A stretch of 64,000 bases of DNA from Achromobacter ruhlandii (GCF_902859695.1 NZ_CADIJL010000027.1:27086-91085); one strand, 5' to 3'. Positions 1 through 8,604 are shown, counted from the stretch's first letter. Notes: a model not told the origin generated them from the sequence alone. Made by a program: numbers and translations.

Positions 1-385
1 GATCGATCTTCTGCCGGGTCGCCGACAGGTTGGCGTCGACGGCCGGCAGCAGGCGGCCGCCGGTCTCCGCGTTCAGATCCTCGCCGGCCTGGCGCAGCCG
101 GGCGCGGGCCTGTTCCAGGGTCGGGCTGGCCTCCAGCGCCTGCCGCACCAGCGTGTCCAGCGCGTCGGAGCGGAACAGGCGCCACCATTGGGCCGGGATG
201 TCGGCGTCGGTGAGGCGCGGTTGGGCGCCGCTGGCGGGGGCGGCGCTGTCGGTCGGCGAGGTGTAGGCGGCGACCGGCGGCGCGGCGGGGCGCTCGAAGT
301 CCGGTCCGACGGCGCAGCCGGGCAACAGGGCGCAGGCGGCCACGAGCGCGGCGCGGCGGGCGAAGGGCAGGTGGGGGCGGGGCAT
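1..385 (-). CDS. NodT-family efflux outer-membrane lipoprotein (partial, N-terminal part)
   Basis: This is the N-terminal portion of a TolC/NodT-type outer-membrane factor, the channel that completes a tripartite efflux pump. The protein starts MPRPHLPFARR and has a lipoprotein signal with lipobox LLPGC (Cys near residue 24), followed by AVGPDFERP, the hallmark start of mature NodT-family proteins. A later stretch (AQWWRLF, DALVRQALE-like) also fits the family. The start ATG lies 8 bp after the permease stop, so it is the last gene of the tetR-hlyD-ATPase-permease-nodT operon. The rest runs off the left edge of the window. The family call is firm; the substrate is unknown. Confidence 0.85.
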   Translation of the reverse strand, partial: MPRPHLPFARRAALVAACALLPGCAVGPDFERPAAPPVAAYTSPTDSAAPASGAQPRLTDADIPAQWWRLFRSDALDTLVRQALEASPTLEQARARLRQAGEDLNAETGGRLLPAVDANLSATRQKID

Positions 386-393
386 GGCGGCCT

Positions 394-1539
394 TCAATCC
401 AGGGTGCGGCGGTAGAACTTCACGGCGGCGGTCATGACGACCACGGTGAACAGCAGCATGGGCCAGATGGTGGGCCACAGGTCCCACCAGCCGTTGCCCT
501 TGAGCAGGATGCCGCGGATCAGCCGGTTGAAGTGCGTCAGCGGCAGCAGGTTGCCCAGGTACTGCGCCCACTTGGGCATGCCCAGGAACGGGAACATGAA
601 ACCGGACAGCAGCATGTTGGGCAGGAAATAGAACATCGTCAGCTGCATTGCCTGCAGCTGGTTCTGCGCCAGCGACGATAGCGTGATGCCGACAGTCAGG
701 TTGGCGGCCACGAAGATCAGCGCGCCCAGGTACACCGTCACCAAACTGCCCAGGAACGGCACGTGGAACACGAAATACGCCGCCAGCAGGATAATGGTGG
801 CCTGGATCAGGCCGATGGCGATGTAGGGCACGATCTTGCCCGTCATCACCTCCAGCGGCCGCACCGGCATGGCCAGCAGGTTTTCCATGGTGCCGCGCTC
901 GCGTTCGCGCGTCATGGCCAGGCCGGTCATCATCACCAGCGTCATGGTCAGGATCACGCCCATCAGGCCGGGCACGGTGTTGTATTGCGAGATCTGTTCT
1001 TCGTTGTAGAGCTGATGCACGCGCACGTCGAACGGCGGCTGGCCGCCGGCCAGGTGCGCCAGCGGGCCGGTCAGGTCCTTGCGCGCCACCGCCTGCGCCA
1101 GTTGGGTGGCCGAGCCGATCGCCAGCCCGGTCGCCATCGGGTCGGTGGCGTCGGCCTCGATCAGCAGCGCCGGCCGTTCGCCGCGCAGCAGCTGGCGCGA
1201 GAAGTCCGGTGGAATGGTCAGCACGAACAACACCCGGCCCTGCGCCAGCGCGGCGCGGCCGGCCTCTTCGTCGGGCAGGGTCTCGACGATGTCGAAGTAG
1301 TCGGACGCGGTCATCGCCGCCACGAAGCTGCGCGTGAACGGGCTGTGGTCGGCCACGATGATGGCGGTCGGCAGCTGCTTGGGGTTGGTGTTGATGGCGT
1401 AGCCGAACAGCGCCAGCTGCATGATCGGGATGCCGACGATCATGCCGAAGGTGATGCGGTCGCGCCGCAGCTGCAGGAATTCCTTGAGCACCATGCTCCA
1501 CCAGCGCGACCACGAGAAGCCCTCCAGGTGGCGTCTCAT
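394..1539 (-). CDS. ABC-2 type transporter permease (YhhJ/YbhR-like)
   Basis: 381-residue inner-membrane permease of an ABC-2 exporter. One N-terminal membrane segment (about residues 25-50) is followed by a large periplasmic domain to about 175, then five hydrophobic segments to the C-terminus. The conserved ABC-2 stretch RERERGTMENLLAMPV is visible near the middle. The start overlaps the ATPase stop by 4 bp (ATGA), showing translational coupling. Order and content resemble the E. coli ybhGFSR exporter controlled by the TetR protein CecR, but only one permease is seen here, so it probably works as a homodimer. Export of a drug or hydrophobic compound is inferred. Confidence 0.9.
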   Translation of the reverse strand: MRRHLEGFSWSRWWSMVLKEFLQLRRDRITFGMIVGIPIMQLALFGYAINTNPKQLPTAIIVADHSPFTRSFVAAMTASDYFDIVETLPDEEAGRAALAQGRVLFVLTIPPDFSRQLLRGERPALLIEADATDPMATGLAIGSATQLAQAVARKDLTGPLAHLAGGQPPFDVRVHQLYNEEQISQYNTVPGLMGVILTMTLVMMTGLAMTRERERGTMENLLAMPVRPLEVMTGKIVPYIAIGLIQATIILLAAYFVFHVPFLGSLVTVYLGALIFVAANLTVGITLSSLAQNQLQAMQLTMFYFLPNMLLSGFMFPFLGMPKWAQYLGNLLPLTHFNRLIRGILLKGNGWWDLWPTIWPMLLFTVVVMTAAVKFYRRTLD

Positions 1540-2498
1540 GCCGCGCTCGCGTAGTTGTCGTCGGAGCGGTTCATCAGGTAGATGAAGACATCCTCCAGGC
1601 TGGTGTCGATGCGTTCCAGGCGCAGGTCCTGGCCGGCCACGACGTCTCGCAAGGTGCGTTCGAGCACGGCGGCGTCGCGGCCGCTGATGTGCAGCGCGGT
1701 GCCGAAGGCCACGGTCTGGTCCACCCCCGGCGCGCCGCGCAGCCGCTGCGCCAGCGGCACCAGGTCATGGCCGTGGATGGCCCAGGTGGTCAGGCGCTGC
1801 TGGGCGATGACTTCATCGGCGGTGCCCTGGATCAGCAGCTTGCCGTACGAGATGTAGGCCAGCTTGTGGCAGCGCTCGGCCTCGTCCATGTAGTGGGTGC
1901 TGACCAGCACCGAAATGCCGCGCGCGGCCAGCTCGTGCAGCTGTTCCCAGAAGTCGCGCCGCGCGGTCGGGTCGACGCCGGCGGTGGGTTCGTCCAGCAG
2001 CAGCAGGCGCGGCTCGTGCAGCAGGCAGGCGGCCAGCGCCAGGCGCTGCTTCCAGCCGCCGGACAGCGCGCCGGTGAGCTGGTTGGCGCGGGTCTGCAGG
2101 CCCAGGTCCTCGAGCGCGCGGTCAACGGTCTCGCGGCGGTTCGGCATGCCGTACATGCGGGCCACGAAGTCCAGGTTCTCGCGGATGGTCAGGTCGTCCC
2201 AGTACGAGAACTTCTGCGTCATGTAGCCGACGTGGCGCTTGATCTCGGCGCTGTCCTTGAGGATGTCGTAGCCCAGGCAGGTGCCGCTGCCGGAGTCGGG
2301 CGTGAGCAGGCCGCACATCAGCCGGATACTGGTGGTCTTGCCGCTGCCGTTGGGGCCGAGAAAGCCGAAGATCTCGCCTTCGCGCACTTGCAGCGAAACG
2401 TCGTTGACCACGTGCTTGTTGCCGAAGTGCTTGTTCAGGCCGTGCACGTCGATGACGTAGCCGCGCTCGGCCGCGGGGCGGGCGGGGGCGCCGTTCAT
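1536..2498 (-). CDS. ABC transporter ATP-binding protein
   Basis: 320-residue single-domain ATPase of the export system. Walker A GPNGSGKT is at 48-55, signature LSGGW at 145-149, Walker B LLLLDEP at 165-171 and H-loop THYMDEA from 201; all are intact. The start chosen is the ATG at 2498, which overlaps the stop of the upstream adaptor gene by 4 bp. An open frame continues further upstream, but that part encodes only low-complexity shadow sequence within the adaptor gene. E. coli YbhF carries two such domains fused; this one has one, so the functional transporter presumably contains two copies. Confidence 0.93.
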   Translation of the reverse strand: MNGAPARPAAERGYVIDVHGLNKHFGNKHVVNDVSLQVREGEIFGFLGPNGSGKTTSIRLMCGLLTPDSGSGTCLGYDILKDSAEIKRHVGYMTQKFSYWDDLTIRENLDFVARMYGMPNRRETVDRALEDLGLQTRANQLTGALSGGWKQRLALAACLLHEPRLLLLDEPTAGVDPTARRDFWEQLHELAARGISVLVSTHYMDEAERCHKLAYISYGKLLIQGTADEVIAQQRLTTWAIHGHDLVPLAQRLRGAPGVDQTVAFGTALHISGRDAAVLERTLRDVVAGQDLRLERIDTSLEDVFIYLMNRSDDNYASAA

Positions 2499-3466
2499 TG
2501 CAGCGCCGCCTCGACCGGCTGGCCCGGATGCAGCCGCGTGGCCGCGTCCGGCGCGGGGCGGGCCTCGACCATGTAGACCAGCTTGCCGCGCGTTTCGCGG
2601 CTGTAGATCACCGGCGGCGTGTACTCGGCCTGCGGCGAGATGTAGTCGATGCGCACCGGCACCGGGTCGCCGCAACCGTCGCAACGCACCATGGCCTGCT
2701 GCCCGGGCTTGAGCGTGCCGATCACGCTCTCCGGCACGAAGAAGCGAACCTTGATGTTGCCCGGCGGCAGCAGGCTGACCACCGGGCTGCCGGCCGGCAC
2801 CCATTCGCCCACGCGGTACAGCGTGTCGAACACCAGGGCGGCGGCGGGCGCCGCCAGGCGTTTCTGCGCCAGGGTCCAGTCGGCCTGCGCCAGCGTCGCG
2901 CGCGCCGCCTCGACCTGGGCGGCCTGGGCGCGGCGCTGGTCCTGGCGGCCGGGCAGGTTGGCCACTTCCAGCTGGGCGCGCAGCTCGCGCACGCGTGCGG
3001 CATCCGATTGGGCCTGCTCGCGGCTGTCGTCCAGCTGCGCACGCGCCACGCCGCCGGCGCGGAACTGCGCGGTGTCACGCGCCAGTTGCGCCGCCGAGCG
3101 CCGGCTGGCGGCCTCGGCCTGGGCCAGCTGGGCGCGGGCGACATCGACCTCGGGCGGCCGCTTGCCGGTGGCGATGTCTTCCAGCTGGGCGCTGGCCGCC
3201 GCCAACTGCGCGCCGGCCTGGTCGCGCGCCGCGGTTTCGCGCGTCGCCTCCAGCGCGAACAGTGGCGCGGCGGCGGCGACCTGCTCGCCGCGCTGCACGG
3301 ACAGCGTATCGAGCCGGCCGGCCTCGGACGAGGCGATGTAGAGGTATTCGCCCTCGACGTAGCCCTGGTAGACGGCATCGTCGCGCTTGCCGCAGGCGGC
3401 CAGCAGCGACAGGCCGAGCGCGGCGGCGACGGGCAGCGCGTAGCGCGGGAGGGAAGGGGTGCGCAT
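2495..3466 (-). CDS. HlyD/YbhG-family periplasmic adaptor lipoprotein
   Basis: 323-residue membrane-fusion (adaptor) protein linking the inner-membrane ABC exporter to the NodT channel. It begins MRTPSLPRYA and has a lipobox LLAAC (Cys25), so it is probably a lipoprotein anchored in the inner membrane. The lipoyl half-motif around residues 35-70 is followed by a long Ala/Gln/Arg-rich helical hairpin (about 70-190), then beta-barrel segments with PAGSPVVSLLPPG. The start at 3466 lies 2 bp after the TetR stop; the upstream open frame is not credible. The CDGCGDP stretch holds two close cysteines. Confidence 0.92.
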   Translation of the reverse strand: MRTPSLPRYALPVAAALGLSLLAACGKRDDAVYQGYVEGEYLYIASSEAGRLDTLSVQRGEQVAAAAPLFALEATRETAARDQAGAQLAAASAQLEDIATGKRPPEVDVARAQLAQAEAASRRSAAQLARDTAQFRAGGVARAQLDDSREQAQSDAARVRELRAQLEVANLPGRQDQRRAQAAQVEAARATLAQADWTLAQKRLAAPAAALVFDTLYRVGEWVPAGSPVVSLLPPGNIKVRFFVPESVIGTLKPGQQAMVRCDGCGDPVPVRIDYISPQAEYTPPVIYSRETRGKLVYMVEARPAPDAATRLHPGQPVEAALQ

Positions 3467-3468
3467 GG

Positions 3469-4236
3469 TCAGCGTCCTGTGGCGGGCGGTTCGGTGGTGG
3501 CGGCCGGCTTGGCGCGCCGGGTCCGCTGTGCCGGCGCGGCGGGCGCCGGGGCTGGCGGGGAAAACAGCCCGCCCGTGAGCATGGCGATGGCGTGCGCGGC
3601 AATGGCGTCGTGGTCGATGGCCTGGACCCGCGGATCGTTCTGCCAGATGCGGCGCCACAGGCTGGACGTGGCCAGCGGCAGCAGCGTCAGGCCCAGGATC
3701 GACAGGAACACCAGCCGCGGCTCCACGCCCGGGGTGATGGCGCCGGCGCGCTGGCTGTCGGCGATCAGGCCGGCGAACACCTGCAGGCGCTGGGCCGGCA
3801 GGTGGCGCAGCACGCGCTCGCGCAACTGGCCGCCTTCGTTGACGACCTCGTGCATCCACAGGGCCGGGAGCCAGGGCCGGTCGGTGCCGCAGCGCACGAT
3901 GCGCGAGACGATCTCGGTGATGACGATGCGCGCCGTGTCGGCGGAACCGTCCAGGCGCCGCGCCGTCTGCGGCACCGGGCTCCAGACGTAGCCGATGACC
4001 GGCACCACGCGTTCCAGCACCACGGCGTCCAGCAACTGGTCGCGGCTCTTGAAGTAGTAGTGCAGCATGGCCGAGGTGAACCCGGCGCGTTCGGCGATGT
4101 GGGCCAGGCGGGTGGCGGCGACGCCCTGGGTGGCGAACAGGTCGGTGGCGATGTCCAGCAGTTGGTCGCGCACGGCGGCGCTGTCGGGACGGGCGGGGCG
4201 GCCGGGACGGCGCGCGGGGGAAGGCTTGGCAGGCAT
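3469..4236 (-). CDS. TetR-family regulator (CecR-like) of the efflux operon
   Basis: 255-residue repressor-type protein and first gene of the efflux operon. The N-terminal helix-turn-helix (about residues 22-68) includes DIATDLFATQGVAATRLAHI and YYFKSRDQLL, typical of TetR. The C-terminal ligand domain is followed by a Pro/Ala-rich tail of about 30 residues. It is co-directional with and directly upstream of the adaptor gene, as in cecR-ybhGFSR of E. coli, so autoregulation of the operon is likely. An AT-rich imperfect palindrome just upstream is the obvious operator candidate. Confidence 0.92.
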   Translation of the reverse strand: MPAKPSPARRPGRPARPDSAAVRDQLLDIATDLFATQGVAATRLAHIAERAGFTSAMLHYYFKSRDQLLDAVVLERVVPVIGYVWSPVPQTARRLDGSADTARIVITEIVSRIVRCGTDRPWLPALWMHEVVNEGGQLRERVLRHLPAQRLQVFAGLIADSQRAGAITPGVEPRLVFLSILGLTLLPLATSSLWRRIWQNDPRVQAIDHDAIAAHAIAMLTGGLFSPPAPAPAAPAQRTRRAKPAATTEPPATGR

Positions 4237-4246
4237 GGGCAGATTC

Positions 4247-4270
4247 TAATTAAGTATTTAATTAATTAAA
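4247..4270. promoter_or_regulatory. AT-rich palindromic operator/promoter candidate of the efflux operon
   Basis: A 24-bp island made almost only of A and T (CTAATTAAGTATTTAATTAA and on) sits 11 bp upstream of the tetR start in otherwise GC-rich DNA. It contains ATTAA/TTAAT half-sites in inverted orientation and overlapping TTAATTAA palindromes. This fits a TetR-family operator combined with a promoter -10 region for the minus-strand operon. The binding protein is inferred from position only. Confidence 0.5.
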
Positions 4271-4356
4271 AGGGGAGCAGCCCGCAGGGTCGGCCGGCGG
4301 CCGGCGCGGCTGGGGTGGTGTAATGGCCGAACCGGAACAGAAGGAGTCAGCACGCC

Positions 4357-5394
4357 ATGCCGCAATCGTCCTCCCTCAACCGCCGCATCGTCCTGGCCTC
4401 GCGGCCACGCGGCGAACCCGCCGACAGCGATTTCCGCCTGGAAACCGGCGCGGTCCCCGAACCCGGGCCGGGCCAGCTGCTGCTGCGCACGGTCTATCTT
4501 TCCCTCGATCCCTACATGCGCGGCCGCATGAGCGACGCGCCCTCGTACGCCGAGCCGGTGCAGGTCGGCCAGCCCATGGTGGGCGGCACCGTGGCCCGGG
4601 TGGTGGCCTCGCGCCACGCCGACTATCCGGTGGGCGAGTGGGTGCTGTCCCAGTCGGGCTGGCAGGACTACGCCGTCTCGGACGGCAGCGGCCTGCTCAA
4701 GCTGGGTTCGGCGCCCGAGCGTCCGTCGTATTCGCTGGGCGTGCTGGGCATGCCCGGCTTCACCGGCTACATGGGCCTGCTGGACATCGGCCAGCCGAAG
4801 GCCGGCGAAACCGTGGTGGTGGCCGCCGCCAGCGGCGCGGTCGGCGCGGTGGTGGGCCAACTGGCCAAGATCCATGGCTGCAAGGCGGTCGGCATCGCCG
4901 GCGGTCCCGACAAATGCCGCTACGTGGTCGAGGAACTGGGCTTTGACGCCTGCATCGACCACCGCGATCCGGCCATGGCCAACCTGCTGGCCAAGGCCGT
5001 GCCGCAGGGGATCGACGTGTATTTCGAGAACGTCGGCGGCGCGGTGTTCGATGCCGTGCTGCCGCTGCTCAATCCGCGCGCGCGGGTGCCGGTGTGCGGC
5101 CTGATCTCGGCCTACAACGCCACCAGCCTGCCCGACGGCCCCGACCGCCTGCCGCTGCTGATGCGCACTATCCTGACCAAGCGCATCAAGATGCAGGGCT
5201 TCATCATCTTCAACGAATACGCGCCGCGTTTCGGCGAGTTCCGCGCGGCCATGCAGGAGCTGCTGCGCGACGGCCGCATCAAGTACCGCGAAGACGTGGT
5301 CGATGGCCTGGAGAACGCGCCGCGCGGGCTGATGGGCCTGCTCAAGGGCGAGAACGCCGGCAAGCGCATCGTGCGCGTCGGACCGGATGAATAG
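4357..5394 (+). CDS. NADP-dependent oxidoreductase, zinc-free MDR family (CurA/YncB-like)
   Basis: 345-residue medium-chain dehydrogenase/reductase of the zinc-independent leukotriene-B4 dehydrogenase/curcumin reductase group, which reduces the double bond of alpha,beta-unsaturated carbonyls with NADPH. Early signature YLSLDPYMRGRM is at about 48-58; the Rossmann motif AASGAVG is at 157-163, followed by GGPDKCRY, typical of this group; YFENVGG comes near 225. No catalytic zinc-site cysteines are present. It is divergent from the tetR operon and followed 23 bp later by the DJ-1/PfpI gene, so a role in detoxifying reactive carbonyls is a reasonable inference. Confidence 0.92.
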   Translation: MPQSSSLNRRIVLASRPRGEPADSDFRLETGAVPEPGPGQLLLRTVYLSLDPYMRGRMSDAPSYAEPVQVGQPMVGGTVARVVASRHADYPVGEWVLSQSGWQDYAVSDGSGLLKLGSAPERPSYSLGVLGMPGFTGYMGLLDIGQPKAGETVVVAAASGAVGAVVGQLAKIHGCKAVGIAGGPDKCRYVVEELGFDACIDHRDPAMANLLAKAVPQGIDVYFENVGGAVFDAVLPLLNPRARVPVCGLISAYNATSLPDGPDRLPLLMRTILTKRIKMQGFIIFNEYAPRFGEFRAAMQELLRDGRIKYREDVVDGLENAPRGLMGLLKGENAGKRIVRVGPDE

Positions 5395-5417
5395 GAACGC
5401 AACATGAGGAGCGCAAC

Positions 5418-6098
5418 ATGAATATCCTGATCGTGCTGACTTCCCACGACACGCTGGGCAACACCGGCCGCAAGACCGGCTTCTGGCTGGAGGAATTTGC
5501 CGCCCCGTACTACGCCTTCCTGGACGCGGGCGCCACGCTGACGCTGGCCTCGCCGCAGGGCGGGCAGCCGCCGCTCGATCCCAAGAGTGACGATCCCGAC
5601 GCCCAGACCGATGACACGCGCCGCTTCCGCCAGGACGCCGAGGCGCAGCGGCGGCTGGCCAACACGCGCCGGCTGGCCGAGGTGCAGGCCGCCGATTACG
5701 ATGCGGTGTTCTATCCCGGCGGCCACGGCCCGCTATGGGACCTGGCCGAAGACCCCAAGTCGGTGGCGCTGATCGAGACCATGCTGGCGGCGGGCAAGCC
5801 CGTGGCGGCGGTCTGCCACGCGCCGGGCGTGCTGCGCCACGCCAAGACCGCCGACGGCAAGCCGCTGGTGCAGGGCCGCCAGGTGACCGGTTTTTCCAAC
5901 ACGGAAGAAGCGGCGGTGCAGTTGACCGCCGTCGTGCCCTTCCTGGTGGAAGATGAACTGGCGCTGTTGGGCGGCCTCTACAGCAAGGGCGCCGACTGGC
6001 AGCCGCACGTGGTTTCCGATGGCCTGCTGATCACGGGGCAGAACCCGGCCTCATCGGTCGGCGTGGCGCAGGCGCTGCTGGAGCGCTTGAAGGGTTGA
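5418..6098 (+). CDS. DJ-1/PfpI-family protein (type 1 glutamine amidotransferase-like)
   Basis: 226-residue protein of the Hsp31/DJ-1 superfamily, small enzymes with chaperone, glyoxalase or deglycase activity. The nucleophile elbow AVCHAPG puts Cys133 next to His134. The upstream conserved Glu lies in FWLEEFAAPYY (Glu25/26), and YPGGHGPLWDL at 99-109 is the family strand-turn. A clear SD (GGAG) precedes the start. It probably forms an operon with the preceding oxidoreductase. The exact substrate cannot be read from the sequence. Confidence 0.9.
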   Translation: MNILIVLTSHDTLGNTGRKTGFWLEEFAAPYYAFLDAGATLTLASPQGGQPPLDPKSDDPDAQTDDTRRFRQDAEAQRRLANTRRLAEVQAADYDAVFYPGGHGPLWDLAEDPKSVALIETMLAAGKPVAAVCHAPGVLRHAKTADGKPLVQGRQVTGFSNTEEAAVQLTAVVPFLVEDELALLGGLYSKGADWQPHVVSDGLLITGQNPASSVGVAQALLERLKG

Positions 6099-6155
6099 CC
6101 GCGTGGCCGCGCGCCGATCTGGCGGCGCGCAGGCGCCGACCGCGCCGAAATCGCA

Positions 6156-6195
6156 CGCGCTTGTGTCAGAATTGATACTTTCTGACACAAGCGCG
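6156..6195. promoter_or_regulatory. Perfect 16-bp inverted repeat, 8-nt spacer
   Basis: CGCGCTTGTGTCAGAA (6156-6171) is repeated exactly as its reverse complement at 6180-6195, with spacer TTGATACT. It lies between the DJ-1 gene stop (6098) and the HD-GYP start (6204 or 6228). No T-run follows on either strand, so it is not a classic terminator. The TGTGTCAGAA...TTCTGACACA core looks like a dimeric-regulator operator, but a hairpin in the HD-GYP leader mRNA is equally possible. Confidence 0.6.
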
Positions 6196-6227
6196 GGGTT
6201 CCGTTGCAACCGCGCGCGCTCACACCG

Positions 6228-6842
6228 ATGCCTCCAGATGTACCCCCAAGCGCGGACGCCGCGTTTCCCGCCGGATCTTGCGAAGCGGCGCTGTTCGCCG
6301 CCATGCGGGCCCGCGACGCCGCCACCGGCCGCCATTGCCACCGCGTCGTCGCCCTGAGCGTGGCGCTGGCCCGGGCCTGCGGCCTGGACGACGATGAACA
6401 GCAGGCTGTCGCCGTTGCCGCCCGCCTGCACGACGTGGGCAAGATCGGCACGCCCGATCGTGTGCTGTTCTCGCCCAGCCGCCTCGAAAAAGAAGATTGG
6501 GAAATCATGAAGTCGCATGCCGCCGTCGGCGCGGACATCATCCTGCAGAGCGACATGCCGCAGCGCGAGCGCATCGCGCTGGCCGTGCGCCACCACCACG
6601 AGCATTTCGATGGCTCGGGCTATCCCGAGGGGCTGGCGGGCCACGACATCCCGCTGCACGCGCGCATCATTTCACTGGCCGATTCCTACGACGCGCTCGG
6701 TGACGCGCGGCCCTATCATCCGGCGCGCACGCACGCCGAGATCATGCGCATCCTCAATGTGGAAGCGGGATCCAAGTGCGATCCCGACCTGCTGCGCGTG
6801 TTCGAGACCATGATCCAGTCCAGCCCGCTGCGCGTGCCCTAG
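6228..6842 (+). CDS. HD-GYP domain phosphohydrolase
   Basis: 204-residue protein consisting almost only of an HD-GYP domain, the family that hydrolyses cyclic di-GMP. Visible motifs: HCHRV (36-40), LHDVGKIGTPD (67-77, HD catalytic pair at 68-69), HHHEHFDGSGYPEGL (122-136, GYP at 131-133) and DSYDALGDARPYH (152-164). The family usually reads DxxDALTSxRxYR; here the stretch is DALGDARPYH. There is no receiver or sensor domain. I chose the ATG at 6228; a TTG at 6204 in frame is an alternative that would start just after the inverted repeat. Neither start has a strong SD. Confidence 0.85.
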   Translation: MPPDVPPSADAAFPAGSCEAALFAAMRARDAATGRHCHRVVALSVALARACGLDDDEQQAVAVAARLHDVGKIGTPDRVLFSPSRLEKEDWEIMKSHAAVGADIILQSDMPQRERIALAVRHHHEHFDGSGYPEGLAGHDIPLHARIISLADSYDALGDARPYHPARTHAEIMRILNVEAGSKCDPDLLRVFETMIQSSPLRVP

Positions 6843-6891
6843 GGCCTGTGCGGGGCTGCTTGTCGTGTGAAGCTGCCCCGGCCCCATGCGA

Positions 6892-6920
6892 CAACGCCGC
6901 GCCATGCCGGCGCGGCGTTG
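6892..6920. terminator. Hairpin between convergent genes
   Basis: CAACGCCGCGCC pairs perfectly with GGCGCGGCGTTG across a 5-nt loop. It lies between the HD-GYP gene (plus) and glpD (minus). There is no T-run on either side, so intrinsic termination would be weak; it may act in both directions or protect the 3' ends. Confidence 0.5.
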
Positions 6921-6956
6921 CGGGTGGGGACGATCACGGCGCGGCCGGGCGCGCCG

Positions 6957-7016
6957 CTTCAGCGCGGCACTTCAGCGTGTGAATTCAGCGCCTCACTTCA
7001 GCGTCTCACTTCAGGC
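6957..7016. repeat. Degenerate 12-13 bp tandem repeats across the glpD stop
   Basis: Five imperfect copies of a unit close to TCACTTCAGCG follow one another (GCTTCAGCG, GCACTTCAGCG, GAATTCAGCG, TCACTTCAGCG, TCACTTCAGGCGG). The last copies include the glpD stop codon and final codons. It looks like small-scale slippage or duplication; no function is evident. Confidence 0.5.
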
Positions 7017-8604
7017 GGTAGTGCGCCGCCACGCCGGCCAGTTCCTGCAGCGTGCGTTGCTGCCAGGCGGCGTCGTGGCCCAGTTCCTCGGCCAGGATGC
7101 GCGCTACTTCGGGCGCCGCCAGCATGGCGGCCTCGGCGTCCAGGAACAGCGCGCGGTTGCGGCGCGCCAGCACGTCCTCGGCGCTGCGCGCCAGCTCGAA
7201 GCGCGCGGCGAAGCGCACGTGGGCTTCGGACAGGCCGCTGCTCTTGACCAGCATGCGCTCGGCGCCGGGCAGGGACTTGAGCACGGGCAGGTCGCTGCCG
7301 TAGTAGCTGTCCGGCGTGCCGGCGTGTTCCTGGGACGGCGCCAGCCCGTTGGCGCCATGCAGCGCCAGCGACTCGGTACGGCAGCTGGCCTGCGTCAGCA
7401 ACTGGTGCTGGATCGCGGTGTCGACCACGTCCTGCGCCATGCGGCGGTAGGTGGTCCACTTGCCGCCGGTCACGGTCACCAACCCCGCCTGCGACACCAG
7501 GATGGTGTGCTCGCGCGACAGCGATTTTGTCGAGGCGTCGCCGGTGGCCTTGACCAGCGGCCGCAGGCCCGCCCAGACGCTGGTGACGTCGTCGCGGGTC
7601 GGCTTGCGGCTGAGATAGCGCGCGGCGGTGCTCAGGATGAAATCGACGTCTTGGGCGCCGGCTTCCGGATCCAGCGGCAGGTCGTTGCGCGGCGAGTCGG
7701 TGGTGCCGACGATGGTGTGGCCGTTCCACGGCACCACGAACAGCACGCGGCCGTCGTCGGTCTTGGGGATCAGGATGGCGCGCTTGCCGGGCAGGAAATC
7801 GTGCGGCAGCGTCAGGTGCACGCCCTGGCTGGGCGCCACCATGGTGGGCGCGTTCTTGTCTTCCATGCGGCGCACGCTGTCGACCCAGACGCCGGTGGCG
7901 TTGATGACGCAGCGCGCCCGCAGCGTGAAGCTGGAGCCGCCCAGCGCGTCCTGCGCCGTGACGCCGTCGACCTTGCCGCCGGTGGTGGTCAGGCCGGTGG
8001 CGCGCACGTAGTTGACCGCGGTGCCGCCCAGGTCGAACAGGGTGCGCATCAGGCTCAGCGCCAGGCGCGCGTCGTCGAACTGGCCGTCGTAGTACAGCAC
8101 GCCGCCCTTCAGGCCGCGGCCGTTTACGTTCTCGGCCAGCGTCGGCGCGTTGGCCAGCGTGTCGCGACGCGACAGCCAGCGGCTGGGCGATAGATTCAGC
8201 TTGCCGGCCAGCATGTCGTACATCTTCAGGCCGATGCCGTAGAAGGGCTGGTCCAGCAGGTTGTAGGCCGGCACCACGAAGCCCAGCGGCCACACCAGAT
8301 GCGGCGCGTTGCGGTTGAGCAGGCCGCGTTCGTGCAGCGCTTCGCGCACCAGGCTGATGTTGCCCTGCGCCAGGTAGCGCACGCCGCCGTGTACCAGCTT
8401 GGTGGCCTTGCTGGAGGTGCCCTTGGCGAAGTCGGCCGCCTCGATCAGCAGGGTGCGGTAGCCGCGGCTGGCGGCGTCGACGGCGGTGCCCAGGCCGGTC
8501 GCGCCGCCGCCGATGACGATCACGTCCCAGGCGGGCGTGTTGTCCAGTTGCGCCAGCAGGCGATTGCGGTCGGGCGGGGTGACGGTGGCGAGCGGTTGGT
8601 TCAT
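7006..8604 (-). CDS. glpD: Aerobic glycerol-3-phosphate dehydrogenase
   Basis: 532-residue FAD enzyme that oxidises sn-glycerol-3-phosphate to dihydroxyacetone phosphate at the inner membrane and passes electrons to quinone. The N-terminal dinucleotide motif IGGGATGLG is at about 31-39, followed by the family signature GTSSKATKLVHGGVRYL (66-82). TGGKWTTYR near 415-425 is the conserved C-terminal FAD-domain block. It lies downstream of glpR on the same strand and opposite the glycerol ABC transporter operon, completing a glycerol/G3P utilisation regulon. Full length for the family. Confidence 0.97.
   Translation of the reverse strand: MNQPLATVTPPDRNRLLAQLDNTPAWDVIVIGGGATGLGTAVDAASRGYRTLLIEAADFAKGTSSKATKLVHGGVRYLAQGNISLVREALHERGLLNRNAPHLVWPLGFVVPAYNLLDQPFYGIGLKMYDMLAGKLNLSPSRWLSRRDTLANAPTLAENVNGRGLKGGVLYYDGQFDDARLALSLMRTLFDLGGTAVNYVRATGLTTTGGKVDGVTAQDALGGSSFTLRARCVINATGVWVDSVRRMEDKNAPTMVAPSQGVHLTLPHDFLPGKRAILIPKTDDGRVLFVVPWNGHTIVGTTDSPRNDLPLDPEAGAQDVDFILSTAARYLSRKPTRDDVTSVWAGLRPLVKATGDASTKSLSREHTILVSQAGLVTVTGGKWTTYRRMAQDVVDTAIQHQLLTQASCRTESLALHGANGLAPSQEHAGTPDSYYGSDLPVLKSLPGAERMLVKSSGLSEAHVRFAARFELARSAEDVLARRNRALFLDAEAAMLAAPEVARILAEELGHDAAWQQRTLQELAGVAAHYRLK

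Noticed and set aside
6103..6357. An 84-residue frame over the 16-bp inverted repeat
   Set aside because: Ends inside the HD-GYP gene in another frame and has no start signal. The repeat itself explains the unusual sequence.
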